From the NCBI GenBank assembly GCA_934316845.1, contig CAKRDZ010000001.1, forward strand, positions 1 through 64,000: 64,000 nt of DNA, in the 5' to 3' direction. The DNA comes from an uncultured Eubacterium sp. Its GTDB lineage: Bacteria > Bacillota > Clostridia > Lachnospirales > Lachnospiraceae. Shown piece after piece: positions 7,947 to 15,862 of this stretch; position 1 is the first letter of the stretch, and each line of letters begins with the position of its first letter. Under the pieces are notes generated by a model. It was not told the DNA's origin. It worked only from the letters and a program-made list of their open reading frames with translations, and searched no databases. The translations under genes and the position numbers were made by a program.

Positions 7947-9287
7947 ATGAAATTTGTAACAGGAAGCACAGAAAAGCAAGTAATGGAGATCTCGGATGTC
8001 CTGGCGCAGTTAGACAGCCTGGCAGGAAAAGAGATTCGGATGAACGGAGCAATTCACACCATACGTGATATGGGAGATGTTGCATTCGTCGTGTTGAGAA
8101 AACGGGAAGGTCTGGTGCAGACCGTCTTTGAGACCGGTGCGGTCAAAGACAAGGAGCTGAAAGACCTGAAAGAGGCAGCGACCGTCGAAGTCAGCGGAGT
8201 CGTTGCATTGGAGGATCGTGCGCCGAACGGATTTGAAATCCGGCTGACAGAAATTACCATTTTGTCGGAACCGAAAGAACCGATGCCGATTCCGATCAGC
8301 AAATGGAAATTAAACACATCACTGGAGACAAAATTAAATCTTCGTCCGATTTCACTTCGAAATGTCAGAGAACGGGCAAAATTCAAGATTCAGGAAGGAA
8401 TCGTTAGAGGATTCCGCGATTACTTATTTTCACAAGGATTTACAGAAATTCATACCCCAAAGATTGGTGCAAAAGGTGCCGAGGGCGGAGCCAATATTTT
8501 TAAATTGGAATATTTCCACAGACCTGCCGTACTTGAGCAGAGTCCACAGTTTTATAAACAGATGATGGTCGGTGTATTTGACCGTGTATTTGAGGCGGCG
8601 CCGGTATTTCGTGCAGAAAAACACAATACGAAACGTCATTTGAACGAATACACATCACTCGATTTTGAGATGGGTTATATCGACAGTTTCCAGGATATCA
8701 TGGAGATGGAAACCGGATTTTTACAATATACAATGAAACTTTTGGAAAAAGAATACGCAAAAGAGCTGAAAATGCTTGGCGTCACACTTCCCAAGACAGA
8801 CGAGATCCCACAGGTTCATTTTGATGAAGCAAAGCGTCTTGTGTCAGAAAAATACGATCGTAAGATTCGCAATCCTTACGATCTGGAGCCGGAAGAAGAG
8901 ATGTTAATAGGAAAATATTTCAAAGAAGAACACGGGGCAGACTTCGTATTTGTCACTCATTATCCTTCCAAGAAACGTCCATTTTATGCGATGGATGATC
9001 CGGAAGATCCGAAATTTACATTGAGCTTTGACCTGCTCTTTGACGGATTGGAAGTGACAACCGGCGGACAGCGTATCCACGATCTGGATATGCTGGAAGA
9101 AAAGATTGCGGCGAGAGGAATGACCGAAGAGGGCATGGAACATTATCTTCAGGTATTCCGCCACGGCATGCCGCCACACGGAGGCCTGGGAATCGGACTG
9201 GAGCGTATCACAATGAAACTTCTGGGCGAGGACAACGTGCGCGAGACAACATTGTTCCCGCGTGATCTGAACCGACTGGAACCGTAA
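7947..9287 (+). CDS. aspS: Aspartate-tRNA ligase, archaeal type, probably non-discriminating
   Basis: ATG 7947 follows AGGAGG (7936-7941) by 5 nt and gives 446 residues; codons upstream in this frame run through the T-box. An OB-fold anticodon-binding domain covers about 20-110, with a short hinge, then the class II catalytic core. Motif 2-like residues appear around FRAEKHNTKRHLNEYTS, and motif 3 is GLGIGLERITMKLLG near the C-terminus, which ends in FPRD. The length and sequence fit archaeal/eukaryal-type AspRS rather than the longer bacterial type with a GAD insert. Such enzymes in Clostridia charge both tRNA-Asp and tRNA-Asn, and GatCAB then amidates Asp-tRNA-Asn. The co-operon gatCAB and the T-box support this. 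An AsnRS is the main alternative, but the gat genes make it less likely. Confidence 0.88.
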   Translation: MKFVTGSTEKQVMEISDVLAQLDSLAGKEIRMNGAIHTIRDMGDVAFVVLRKREGLVQTVFETGAVKDKELKDLKEAATVEVSGVVALEDRAPNGFEIRLTEITILSEPKEPMPIPISKWKLNTSLETKLNLRPISLRNVRERAKFKIQEGIVRGFRDYLFSQGFTEIHTPKIGAKGAEGGANIFKLEYFHRPAVLEQSPQFYKQMMVGVFDRVFEAAPVFRAEKHNTKRHLNEYTSLDFEMGYIDSFQDIMEMETGFLQYTMKLLEKEYAKELKMLGVTLPKTDEIPQVHFDEAKRLVSEKYDRKIRNPYDLEPEEEMLIGKYFKEEHGADFVFVTHYPSKKRPFYAMDDPEDPKFTLSFDLLFDGLEVTTGGQRIHDLDMLEEKIAARGMTEEGMEHYLQVFRHGMPPHGGLGIGLERITMKLLGEDNVRETTLFPRDLNRLEP

Positions 9288-9306
9288 GGAAGAATGGAGG
9301 AAAATT

Positions 9307-9600
9307 ATGGCAAATATTATTTCGGATGAAACAATCGAGTATGTAGGTATCCTTGCCAAATTAGAGCTTTCCGATGAAGAGAAAGAGCAGGCAAAAAAAG
9401 ATATGGGTAGTATGCTCGATTATATTGATAAGTTGAATGAACTGGACACGACCGGCGTAGAGCCGATGTCCCACGTATTTCCGGTGGACAATGTGTTCCG
9501 CGAAGATGTAGTGACCAACGGCGATGACCGGGATGAAATGCTTGCGAATGCGCCGCAGAAAAAAGACGGTACTTACATGGTGCCTAAGACATTCGCATAA
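9307..9600 (+). CDS. gatC: Asp/Glu-tRNA amidotransferase subunit C
   Basis: The 97-residue protein begins ISDETIEYVGILAKLELSDEE and has the usual GatC length and helical layout, with the conserved RED segment (FREDV) and a C-terminal APQKKDGTYMVPKTFA. GatC is the small linker subunit that wraps around GatA and stabilises the GatCAB complex, which converts mischarged Asp-tRNA-Asn and Glu-tRNA-Gln to the amide forms. It starts 19 nt after aspS behind a GGAGG site and precedes gatA by 11 nt. Confidence 0.95.
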   Translation: MANIISDETIEYVGILAKLELSDEEKEQAKKDMGSMLDYIDKLNELDTTGVEPMSHVFPVDNVFREDVVTNGDDRDEMLANAPQKKDGTYMVPKTFA

Positions 9601-9611
9601 GGAGGGCAATT

Positions 9612-11063
9612 ATGGATTTGATGAAATATACTGCCGTCGCTCTCGGAAAGAAGATCAAAGCGGGAGAAGTGACGGTAAAAGAAGCAGCGCAGGCTGCCTT
9701 AGATCAGATAAAAAAATCAGAAGAAACATTAAACAGTTATGTGACGGTATTGGAAGAAAATGACATTTTTGCCCGCGCGGAAGAAGTGCAGAAGCAGATC
9801 GATGCCGGCGAATTGACAGGACCGCTTGCCGGAGTTCCGGTTGCCATCAAGGACAACATGTGTACCAAAGACGTACTGACAACCTGTAGTTCAAAAATTC
9901 TTGCCAACTTCAAACCGACTTATACCGCAGAGGCGGTGGCAAACCTCGAAAAGGCGGGGGCAGTGATCATTGGAAAGACCAATATGGACGAATTTGCGAT
10001 GGGAAGTACGACGGAGACATCCGCGTATGGGATCACGAGAAACCCACACAATACCAACCACGTACCGGGCGGTTCTTCGGGCGGTTCCTGTGTAGCGGTA
10101 GCCGCAGGAGAATGTTCGTATGCACTTGGTTCCGATACAGGGGGATCGATCCGCCAGCCAAGTTCTTTTTGCGGTGTGACCGGATTGAAACCGACGTATG
10201 GAACGGTTTCCCGTTATGGTTTGATCGCGTACGGATCTTCCCTTGATCAGATCGGACCGGTGGCAAAAGATGTGACAGACTGTGCGGCTATTTTGGAGGC
10301 AATTTCTTCTTATGATAAGAAGGACAGCACATCCATTCCACGCGAAGACCTGGATTTCACATCGGCACTTGTCGATGATGTCAAGGGCATGAAGATCGGT
10401 ATTCCGAGGGATTATATGGGCGAAGGACTTGACCCGCAGGTCAAAGCTGCCGTATTGAAAGCTGCGGATGTGCTGAAGGAAAAAGGTGCGATCGTGGAAG
10501 AATTTGATCTGAGCCTTGTAGAATATGCAATTCCGGCGTATTATGTCATTGCGTCAGCGGAAGCAAGTTCAAACTTGTCACGTTTTGATGGTGTCAAATA
10601 CGGATATCGTACGAAAGAATACGAGGGACTGCATAATATGTATAAAAAGACACGTTCCGAAGGATTTGGTCCCGAAGTAAAACGCCGTATCATGCTTGGT
10701 TCCTTTGTTTTGAGCAGTGGATATTACGATGCGTATTATTTGAAAGCACTGCGCACGAAAGCGCTGATCAAAAAGGCATTTGATGATGCTTTTGCCAAAT
10801 ACGATGTGATCCTTGCACCGGCAGCTCCGACAACAGCACCGGAGATTGGAAAGAGCCTCGGCGATCCGATCAAAATGTATCTTGGCGACATATATACAAT
10901 TTCTGTCAATCTTGCCGGCCTTCCGGGAATCTGCCTTCCTTGCGGAAAGGACGACAAAGGGCTTCCGATCGGCGTACAGATGATCGGAGATTGTTTCAAA
11001 GAAAAGACGATTATCCGCGCGGCTTACAGTTACGAGCAGGCGCGTGGTGACATAGAAGCATAA
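9612..11063 (+). CDS. gatA: Asp/Glu-tRNA amidotransferase subunit A
   Basis: This 483-residue amidase-signature protein releases ammonia from glutamine for GatB. The Ser-cis-Ser-Lys triad is visible: K80 (VAIKDN), S155 (in GGSSGGS) and S179 (in DTGGSIRQPS). The glycine/serine-rich amidase signature spans about 153-190. Length and motif spacing match the family closely. It is the third gene of the T-box operon, with ribosome site AAGGAGGG just ahead of ATG 9612. Confidence 0.97.
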   Translation: MDLMKYTAVALGKKIKAGEVTVKEAAQAALDQIKKSEETLNSYVTVLEENDIFARAEEVQKQIDAGELTGPLAGVPVAIKDNMCTKDVLTTCSSKILANFKPTYTAEAVANLEKAGAVIIGKTNMDEFAMGSTTETSAYGITRNPHNTNHVPGGSSGGSCVAVAAGECSYALGSDTGGSIRQPSSFCGVTGLKPTYGTVSRYGLIAYGSSLDQIGPVAKDVTDCAAILEAISSYDKKDSTSIPREDLDFTSALVDDVKGMKIGIPRDYMGEGLDPQVKAAVLKAADVLKEKGAIVEEFDLSLVEYAIPAYYVIASAEASSNLSRFDGVKYGYRTKEYEGLHNMYKKTRSEGFGPEVKRRIMLGSFVLSSGYYDAYYLKALRTKALIKKAFDDAFAKYDVILAPAAPTTAPEIGKSLGDPIKMYLGDIYTISVNLAGLPGICLPCGKDDKGLPIGVQMIGDCFKEKTIIRAAYSYEQARGDIEA

Positions 11064-11076
11064 GGAGGAATGTAAG

Positions 11077-12507
11077 ATGGCAAAACAATACGAAACCGTC
11101 ATTGGTCTTGAAGTCCATGTGGAACTTGCGACAAAGACGAAGATTTTTTGTGGATGCAGCACCGCATTTGGTGGCGCTCCGAATACACATACCTGTCCGG
11201 TTTGTACCGGTATGCCGGGTTCTCTCCCAGTGCTGAATAAACAAGTGGTGGAATATGCGATGGCAGTCGGACTTGCGACAAATTGTTCGATCACGCAGTA
11301 TTGCAAATTTGACCGTAAAAACTATTTTTACCCGGATAACCCGCAGAACTACCAGATTTCACAGCTGTATCTGCCGATCTGCCGCAATGGACACGTCGAT
11401 ATCGAGACGCCGGCAGGAAAAAAGCAGGTGCGTATCCATGAGATTCATATGGAAGAAGATGCCGGAAAATTGGTGCATGATGACTGGGAAGACTGTTCTC
11501 TCGTGGACTACAACCGTTCCGGTGTGCCGTTGATCGAGATCGTATCGGAACCGGATATGCGGAGTGCGGAAGAAGTTATCGCGTATCTTGAAAAACTGCG
11601 TATGACGATCCAATATCTCGGCGCTTCGGATTGCAAATTAAATGAAGGTTCGATGCGTGCCGATGTCAACCTTTCGGTTCGCGAAGTCGGCGCCGGTGAA
11701 TTTGGTACTCGTACCGAGATGAAAAACCTGAACTCGTTTAAAGCGATTTCCCGTGCGATTGAGGGCGAACGTGCGCGTCAGATCGAACTCATTGAAGAAG
11801 GCAAAAAAGTCATTCAGGAGACGCGCCGCTGGGATGATAACAAGGAGTATTCGTATGCAATGCGTTCCAAAGAGGATGCACAGGATTACCGATATTTTCC
11901 AGATCCTGACCTTGTGCCGATACGTATCAGCGACGAGTGGATCGAAGCGGTGAGAGAACGCCAGCCGGAACTTCAGGACGCGAAAGCCGAGCGTTACAAA
12001 AAAGAATTTGATATTCCGGAGTACGACATCGGTATTATTACCGGTTCCAAAAAACTCGCAGATATCTTTGAAGAGACGACGGCAATCTGCCACAACCCGA
12101 AAAAGGTATCCAACTGGCTTATGGTGGAGACCATGCGTCTCTTAAAAGAAAAGGAAATGGAGCCGGAAGACATTACATTTACGCCGGAAAATCTGGCAGC
12201 GCTGATCCGGCTGACAGATGAAAATGCGATTAACTCGACAGTCGCAAAAGAAGTCTTTGAGAAAATGTTTTCCGAGGACATTGATGTCAATCAATATGTT
12301 GAAGAAAACGGCTTAAAGACCGTCAACGACGAGGGTGCTCTCCGCGCTGTAGTCGAGCAGGTGATTGCGGACAATCCGCAGTCGGCAGCCGATTATCAGG
12401 CAGGAAAGACGAAAGCCATCGGGTTCCTGGTCGGACAGACGATGAAGGCGATGAAAGGAAAAGCAGATCCGGGAATGGTAAATAAGCTGTTGAAGGAACT
12501 GCTGTAA
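11077..12507 (+). CDS. gatB: Asp/Glu-tRNA amidotransferase subunit B
   Basis: The 476-residue subunit carries the GatB N-terminal signature GLEVHVELATKTKIFCGCS, a zinc-binding cysteine set (CGC and CPVC within the first 50 residues), the kinase/transamidase cradle, and a C-terminal YqeY-like tail (about 330-476) that contacts the tRNA. It phosphorylates the aspartyl or glutamyl moiety on the tRNA and transfers ammonia from GatA. It closes the aspS-gatCAB operon and is followed by a hairpin at 12544-12571. Confidence 0.97.
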   Translation: MAKQYETVIGLEVHVELATKTKIFCGCSTAFGGAPNTHTCPVCTGMPGSLPVLNKQVVEYAMAVGLATNCSITQYCKFDRKNYFYPDNPQNYQISQLYLPICRNGHVDIETPAGKKQVRIHEIHMEEDAGKLVHDDWEDCSLVDYNRSGVPLIEIVSEPDMRSAEEVIAYLEKLRMTIQYLGASDCKLNEGSMRADVNLSVREVGAGEFGTRTEMKNLNSFKAISRAIEGERARQIELIEEGKKVIQETRRWDDNKEYSYAMRSKEDAQDYRYFPDPDLVPIRISDEWIEAVRERQPELQDAKAERYKKEFDIPEYDIGIITGSKKLADIFEETTAICHNPKKVSNWLMVETMRLLKEKEMEPEDITFTPENLAALIRLTDENAINSTVAKEVFEKMFSEDIDVNQYVEENGLKTVNDEGALRAVVEQVIADNPQSAADYQAGKTKAIGFLVGQTMKAMKGKADPGMVNKLLKELL

Positions 12508-12543
12508 AATACAACTTCAGTTTGATCAGCTGTAAATGACAAA

Positions 12544-12571
12544 CCCCCAGAGAACTGCAACTCTCTGGGGG
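12544..12571 (+). terminator. Hairpin after gatB
   Basis: A perfect 10-bp stem (CCCCCAGAGA at 12544-12553 with TCTCTGGGGG at 12562-12571) follows the stop by 36 nt. The following T-tract is poor, so termination may be partial. Confidence 0.6.
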
Positions 12572-12686
12572 TGTAGTGTGACTGTTTGGGCACTTTTATC
12601 CTTTTGTCTAATCAGCATACCATATGTAAGGGAAATTTCAAGTTATACGAGAAATTTATCTTGAATTATCCTGGAATCTATGTTAA

Positions 12687-12692
12687 TATAAT
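12687..12692 (+). promoter_or_regulatory. -10 box of upstream Abi-associated RNA
   Basis: Consensus TATAAT at 12687-12692 lies 7 nt before the conserved RNA core. TTGAAT at 12661-12666 could be a -35 but the spacer would be 20 bp. The second RNA copy also has TATAAT at a similar place. Confidence 0.55.
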
Positions 12693-12697
12693 TATAG

Positions 12698-12778
12698 GCC
12701 GTAGGGAGGCATGGGTAATGCCTTAATCCAAATATCCCATTAGCGGGATTAAGAATGGTATATCCATTCTTTTTTTTT
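12698..12778 (+). ncRNA. Structured small RNA, copy 1, upstream of the HEPN Abi gene
   Basis: The core 12699-12747 is 44/49 identical to 13844-13892. Candidate stem UAGGG (12702-12706) with CCUUA (12721-12725), and hairpin CCC (12736-12738) with GGG (12745-12747). A GGG loop at 12713-12715 could form a pseudoknot with a pyrimidine run. An intrinsic terminator follows: 8-bp stem 12751-12758/12764-12771, then nine Ts. With the TATAAT upstream this predicts an independent RNA of about 80 nt. It recalls the abiF RNA motif reported beside Abi genes (recalled, not checked). It could act as an RNA antitoxin or as an attenuator of the downstream gene. Confidence 0.72.
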
Positions 12779-12862
12779 ACAAGTCCGGTAAGAACTGTGA
12801 ATGTTTCAGTATGCTGAATTGAGTAGGAGTCAGCCTGCTTGTTGCAATAAGGGAGGGATGAA

Positions 12863-13816
12863 ATGGCACAAAAGGAAATACCGATCACACTTGAAGAGCA
12901 GATAGATATGATGAAAAAGTATGTATCCTTTAGACAACGAATAAGGATGCGCAGATTTTTGGTACATGCAGGGTATTTCAGGGCAAGTAGATATGGTAAA
13001 TTTTTACTTTCCAATGTTGAAAATGTAGGATATAAATCATCGCAGGATGCACTTTTCAATTTGTATCAGTTTGATGTGGAACTAAGAAGGATTCTCATTT
13101 ATTATTGCAATCGTGTGGAGGTGAGATTTAAGAGTGCAATATCTAATGCCTGTGCGATAAAGACGCAGGATGGTACTTTCTATATGAAGAAAGAGTATTA
13201 CACGCCTTCAAGAGGAGAGAGGGATACTAAGAAAAGAAAAACAAATATTAAATATTTCCATACTGTTTTTTATGTTGATATTGTAGGTAAGGAAGAAAAA
13301 CTGAGAAAAAATTTTGTGAAATATCCGGAATTAAAGGAATATCGCAAGGGAGGGAACAGACACAGCAATAAACTTCCTATATGGGTTACATTTAGTTATA
13401 CGGAATTTGGTACAATGTCAATGATGTATAACTATCTACGTGGTGATTTAAGGAAGAGTGTGCTTACATATTTATTTCATAAGAAACGATATTCGAAAAG
13501 GGATACAGAACTTGTTGATACATGGCTGGACGGAGTGAGAAATTTAAGAAATTATTGTGCACATAATTCAATGGTGGTTGGAATGAAATCATCTGTTGTG
13601 TTGCGACAACAGCAAGATGCGGCAGATCTTCTGCCGAAAAATAATGATTTGTATTCTAGATTATATGCACTAAAGAAATTGTTGGTGGAAGAAGATGCCA
13701 AATGCTTAAAAATGGATTTAACGAAATTGATAAAAAAGAGCAACGTTAACGTTAGTATATTAAAAATACTTCCAACACAATGGGAGGTGATGTATGACGC
13801 AATCGGTGAATTTTAA
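12863..13816 (+). CDS. Abi_2/AbiF-like HEPN protein, probable RNase toxin
   Basis: The 317-residue protein starts at ATG 12863 behind GGGAGGG. It resembles the Abi_2 (AbiD/AbiF) abortive-infection family: an N-terminal helical part with HAGYFRASRYGKFL in place of the usual GYYRLSGYW-like motif, and a central helical region. A HEPN catalytic motif RNYCAH follows (R229 to H234, Rx4H) in the context NLRNYCAHN. HEPN proteins of this kind cut RNA and can stop growth during phage infection. The gene is AT-rich compared with its neighbours and lies between two near-identical structured RNA genes, an arrangement like a type III toxin-antitoxin unit with the RNA as antitoxin. Readthrough of the upstream RNA terminator may supply its transcript. 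Toxicity and phage defence are inferred from family and context. Confidence 0.78.
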   Translation: MAQKEIPITLEEQIDMMKKYVSFRQRIRMRRFLVHAGYFRASRYGKFLLSNVENVGYKSSQDALFNLYQFDVELRRILIYYCNRVEVRFKSAISNACAIKTQDGTFYMKKEYYTPSRGERDTKKRKTNIKYFHTVFYVDIVGKEEKLRKNFVKYPELKEYRKGGNRHSNKLPIWVTFSYTEFGTMSMMYNYLRGDLRKSVLTYLFHKKRYSKRDTELVDTWLDGVRNLRNYCAHNSMVVGMKSSVVLRQQQDAADLLPKNNDLYSRLYALKKLLVEEDAKCLKMDLTKLIKKSNVNVSILKILPTQWEVMYDAIGEF

Positions 13817-13829
13817 TATTGATATTGAA

Positions 13830-13835
13830 TATAAT
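13830..13835 (+). promoter_or_regulatory. -10 box of downstream Abi-associated RNA
   Basis: Consensus TATAAT at 13830-13835, 14 nt after the HEPN gene stop and 8 nt before the RNA core. No convincing -35 was found. Confidence 0.5.
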
Positions 13836-13841
13836 ATTAAT

Positions 13842-13924
13842 GTCCGTAGGGAGGCAAGGGTAACGCCCTGATCCAAATATCCCATTGGCGGGTAGGCAGT
13901 CCGGAAGAAGGGCTGCCTATTTTT
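13842..13924 (+). ncRNA. Structured small RNA, copy 2, downstream of the HEPN Abi gene
   Basis: The core 13844-13892 repeats copy 1 with five substitutions in 49 nt. Two of them fall in the candidate stem and keep pairing: G-U becomes G-C, and U-A becomes U-G. The terminator is different in sequence but equivalent: a 10-bp stem 13893-13902/13910-13919, loop GGAAGAA, then a T-run. Conserved core with divergent terminators argues that the core is the functional part. Confidence 0.72.
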
Positions 13925-13965
13925 GAATAAATCAATACCTTTTTACACTTTCCCCCACAAATCAA

Positions 13966-13994
13966 TTGACAAATATGCTGACAGATGGGACAAT
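13966..13994 (+). promoter_or_regulatory. Possible promoter of the HD-domain gene
   Basis: Perfect TTGACA (13966-13971), 17-bp spacer and a weak -10 GACAAT (13989-13994), 67 nt before the start codon. Confidence 0.4.
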
Positions 13995-14061
13995 AAAAGT
14001 AAATTCATAATTCATCCAACGCTTAGAGGAATACCGGGAATGGTGTAAAGGAGGCTCATAA

Positions 14062-14625
14062 ATGGACAATGAACTTTACGTAAAAGCGTTGGCATTTGCC
14101 AATGAGAAGCACGCCGGACAGACACGCAAAGACGGAGACACCCCTTACATCGTGCATCCGATCGCGGTGGCGGAGCTTGTCCGCAAGGCGGGATATGGAA
14201 AAAAATACCAGATTACCGCGCTGCTGCATGATACCCTGGAAGATACGGATGCGACCGAAGAAGACCTTTGCATATTTGGGGAGGATGTGGTGCGTGCGGT
14301 CAAACTCCTCACGCGTGGGAAAGGGGAAGATGAGAGTGAATACGTAAAAAACGTTCTGACCGATCCGGTCGCGGCCGTTGTAAAAAATGCGGACAAGATC
14401 AGCAACTTGTATGATTCTGCGTTTTCCGGGGAAGCGGGACAGGCACGCAGTGAAAAAATGACAAATTTTGCCAAAAGATACATTGCAAAAGCCAGAAAAT
14501 ATTATGAACATAAATTCTCTCCCGCACTTGATGATGCGATTGAAAAAGTGGCTGCGCTGTTAGAAGAGGAATACGTCAGAGACTGGCAGACACCGAATTA
14601 TACAAGGGAAGAAATGAAACTATAG
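14062..14625 (+). CDS. HD-domain phosphohydrolase, small alarmone hydrolase-like
   Basis: The 187-residue protein matches the N-terminal hydrolase part of RelA/SpoT and the MESH1-type small hydrolases. Visible are GQTRKDGDTPYIVHPIAVA, the metal-binding LLHDTLEDT (HD...ED), and VVKNADKISNL. There is no synthetase, TGS or ACT domain, so if active it would only degrade (p)ppGpp or a related nucleotide. It has a good GGAGG site ahead of ATG 14062. Other HD phosphohydrolase substrates cannot be excluded. A small membrane-protein gene follows 34 nt downstream and may be co-transcribed. Confidence 0.8.
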   Translation: MDNELYVKALAFANEKHAGQTRKDGDTPYIVHPIAVAELVRKAGYGKKYQITALLHDTLEDTDATEEDLCIFGEDVVRAVKLLTRGKGEDESEYVKNVLTDPVAAVVKNADKISNLYDSAFSGEAGQARSEKMTNFAKRYIAKARKYYEHKFSPALDDAIEKVAALLEEEYVRDWQTPNYTREEMKL

Positions 14626-14659
14626 AAGCGTCGAAACAGTATATGGGAAAGGAAAAAAT

Positions 14660-14827
14660 ATGAAATTTGTACTTATTGGAGTTGTGTTTTTTGGACTGGC
14701 GATTTTATTATATGATTCACATTACAGCCGGCTGAAAGTGATATGTTATTATATTGGCATAGCATTTCTGGTTCTTGGAGTAATTAATGTGATGGTTGGA
14801 GATTTTAGCCTGATATTCGGACATTAA
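14660..14827 (+). CDS. Small hydrophobic protein, two membrane segments
   Basis: This 55-residue reading frame begins MKFVLIGVVFFGLAIL and ends LIFGH. Two hydrophobic segments (about 2-18 and 28-46) suggest a small membrane protein. AAAGGAAAAAAT before ATG 14660 gives a plausible ribosome site. Its stop codon coincides with the left end of the hairpin element at 14825-15015, and the terminator that probably once followed it directly now lies about 200 bp away. Not recognised; the neighbour upstream is the HD phosphohydrolase. Confidence 0.55.
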   Translation: MKFVLIGVVFFGLAILLYDSHYSRLKVICYYIGIAFLVLGVINVMVGDFSLIFGH

Positions 14828-15015
14828 CTATTCAGGACACCCCTCCCCACACATTCGCATTTCGAACACTTTGTGTTCTTTCTCGCCTTTGACAAGGCTA
14901 AAAATGCTCATAGGGGGAGGGGAGCCCTATGAGGATCTAAATGTATGGAAATCAAAGCCTCTTACGTGCAAGCACGACGATTCATTGATTTCCATACATT
15001 GATCCTGAATAGTTA
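14825..15015. mobile_element. MITE-like element with terminal inverted repeats and four internal hairpins
   Basis: Perfect 13-bp terminal inverted repeats TAACTATTCAGGA (14825-14837) and its complement (15003-15015) bound a 191-bp non-coding element. Inside are stems GAACAC/GTGTTC (14864-14878), CTCATAGGG/CCCTATGAG (14907-14933), a perfect 16-bp arm pair (14940-14955 with 14985-15000), and CGTGC/GCACG nested within it (14965-14976). The 9-mer GGACATTAA occurs at both sides (14819-14827 and 15020-15028), like a target-site duplication. The element has no coding capacity, so movement would need a transposase elsewhere. Confidence 0.7.
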
Positions 15016-15027
15016 CTTTGGACATTA

Positions 15028-15052
15028 AAAAAGGACTGCAGCAGTCCTTTTT
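15028..15052. terminator. Bidirectional terminator
   Basis: A 10-bp stem AAAAAGGACT (15028-15037) with AGTCCTTTTT (15043-15052) has T-runs on both strands. It serves the minus-strand gene ending at 15051 and plus-strand transcripts from the left. Confidence 0.85.
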
Positions 15053-15431
15053 ATTGAATCTCTTCAATGGTAATACCGTCAAATTGAGACATTATTTCTT
15101 TAAATTCCCGGCGTGCAGTGTACAAAAATAAATTCCAGGACATAACCGCAATTAAAATTGTAGAGATCAGCAATACACACGTTACCTTTATATATTTCTT
15201 AAATGAAAGTTTATTGGAAAGGTAGTCCGGGTCAATGTTTGTAAGATATTGGCTTACATTTTCTTCCGGTGAATTAAATTCATGCACTAAATCAGCATAC
15301 GTATAATCCGGATGAGCATTGCAGAATTCCGTGACATTTGACTGAATGTCTTTATAAAAACGTTTTTCGTAACTTCCCCATACGGGAAGGAGTGCGCGGA
15401 TTTTTTTTAAGTAGCGCTTGGAATCGTTCAT
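15051..15431 (-). CDS. Small single-pass membrane protein, PadR-associated (paralogue 2)
   Basis: The 126-residue protein starts MNDSKRYLKKIRALLPVWGSYEKRFYKDIQ, has one helix at about 84-104 and a short outer tail. The first 80 residues form a soluble helical domain nearly identical to that of the next gene upstream, while the tails differ. It looks like a DUF6120-type protein, a family recalled as sitting next to PadR regulators in Lachnospiraceae; that name is tentative. It is the last gene of the minus-strand PadR unit. A 10-bp hairpin lies in the 50-nt gap (15448-15476). Confidence 0.65.
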   Translation of the reverse strand: MNDSKRYLKKIRALLPVWGSYEKRFYKDIQSNVTEFCNAHPDYTYADLVHEFNSPEENVSQYLTNIDPDYLSNKLSFKKYIKVTCVLLISTILIAVMSWNLFLYTARREFKEIMSQFDGITIEEIQ

Positions 15432-15481
15432 TAAAATTCTCCTCTGTTTGTGTGACCGTTAAGTATGGTTACACAAAGATT

Positions 15482-15862
15482 TTATTCTATTATGGTAATC
15501 GTAGTGTCTTCGCTGGCCGGCATAGAGTTGATAAATTCCTGCCGTGCATTGTACAAAACAATATTCCATATTATAAAGGCGATCAAAATTGCAGAAATCA
15601 GCAAGGAACAAGCTGCTTTCACGTATTTGGCAAAAGAAAGTTTCCGGGAAAGATAATCAGGGTCAATGCTTGTAAGATACTGGCCTACAATTTCTTCCGG
15701 AGAATTGAATTCGTGTTCTAAATCAGCATATGTATAATCGGGATGCGAAATACAAAACTCAGTGACATTTGACTGGATATCTTTGTAAAAACGTTTTTCG
15801 TAACTTCCCCACACGGGAAGGATTGCACGGATTTTCTTCAGGTAGCGCTTTGAATCATTCAT
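15482..15862 (-). CDS. Small single-pass membrane protein, PadR-associated (paralogue 1)
   Basis: The start at 15862 lies 8 nt from GGAGGA and overlaps the end of the PadR gene by 8 nt, a sign of coupled translation. The 126-residue product has the same N-terminal domain as the following paralogue (SYEKRFYKDIQSNVTEFC, DYTYADLEHEFNSPEE) and one membrane helix. In similar operons a PadR protein and a membrane partner control an ABC exporter; the role of this protein is not known. Tandem duplication explains the pair. Confidence 0.7.
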   Translation of the reverse strand: MNDSKRYLKKIRAILPVWGSYEKRFYKDIQSNVTEFCISHPDYTYADLEHEFNSPEEIVGQYLTSIDPDYLSRKLSFAKYVKAACSLLISAILIAFIIWNIVLYNARQEFINSMPASEDTTITIIE

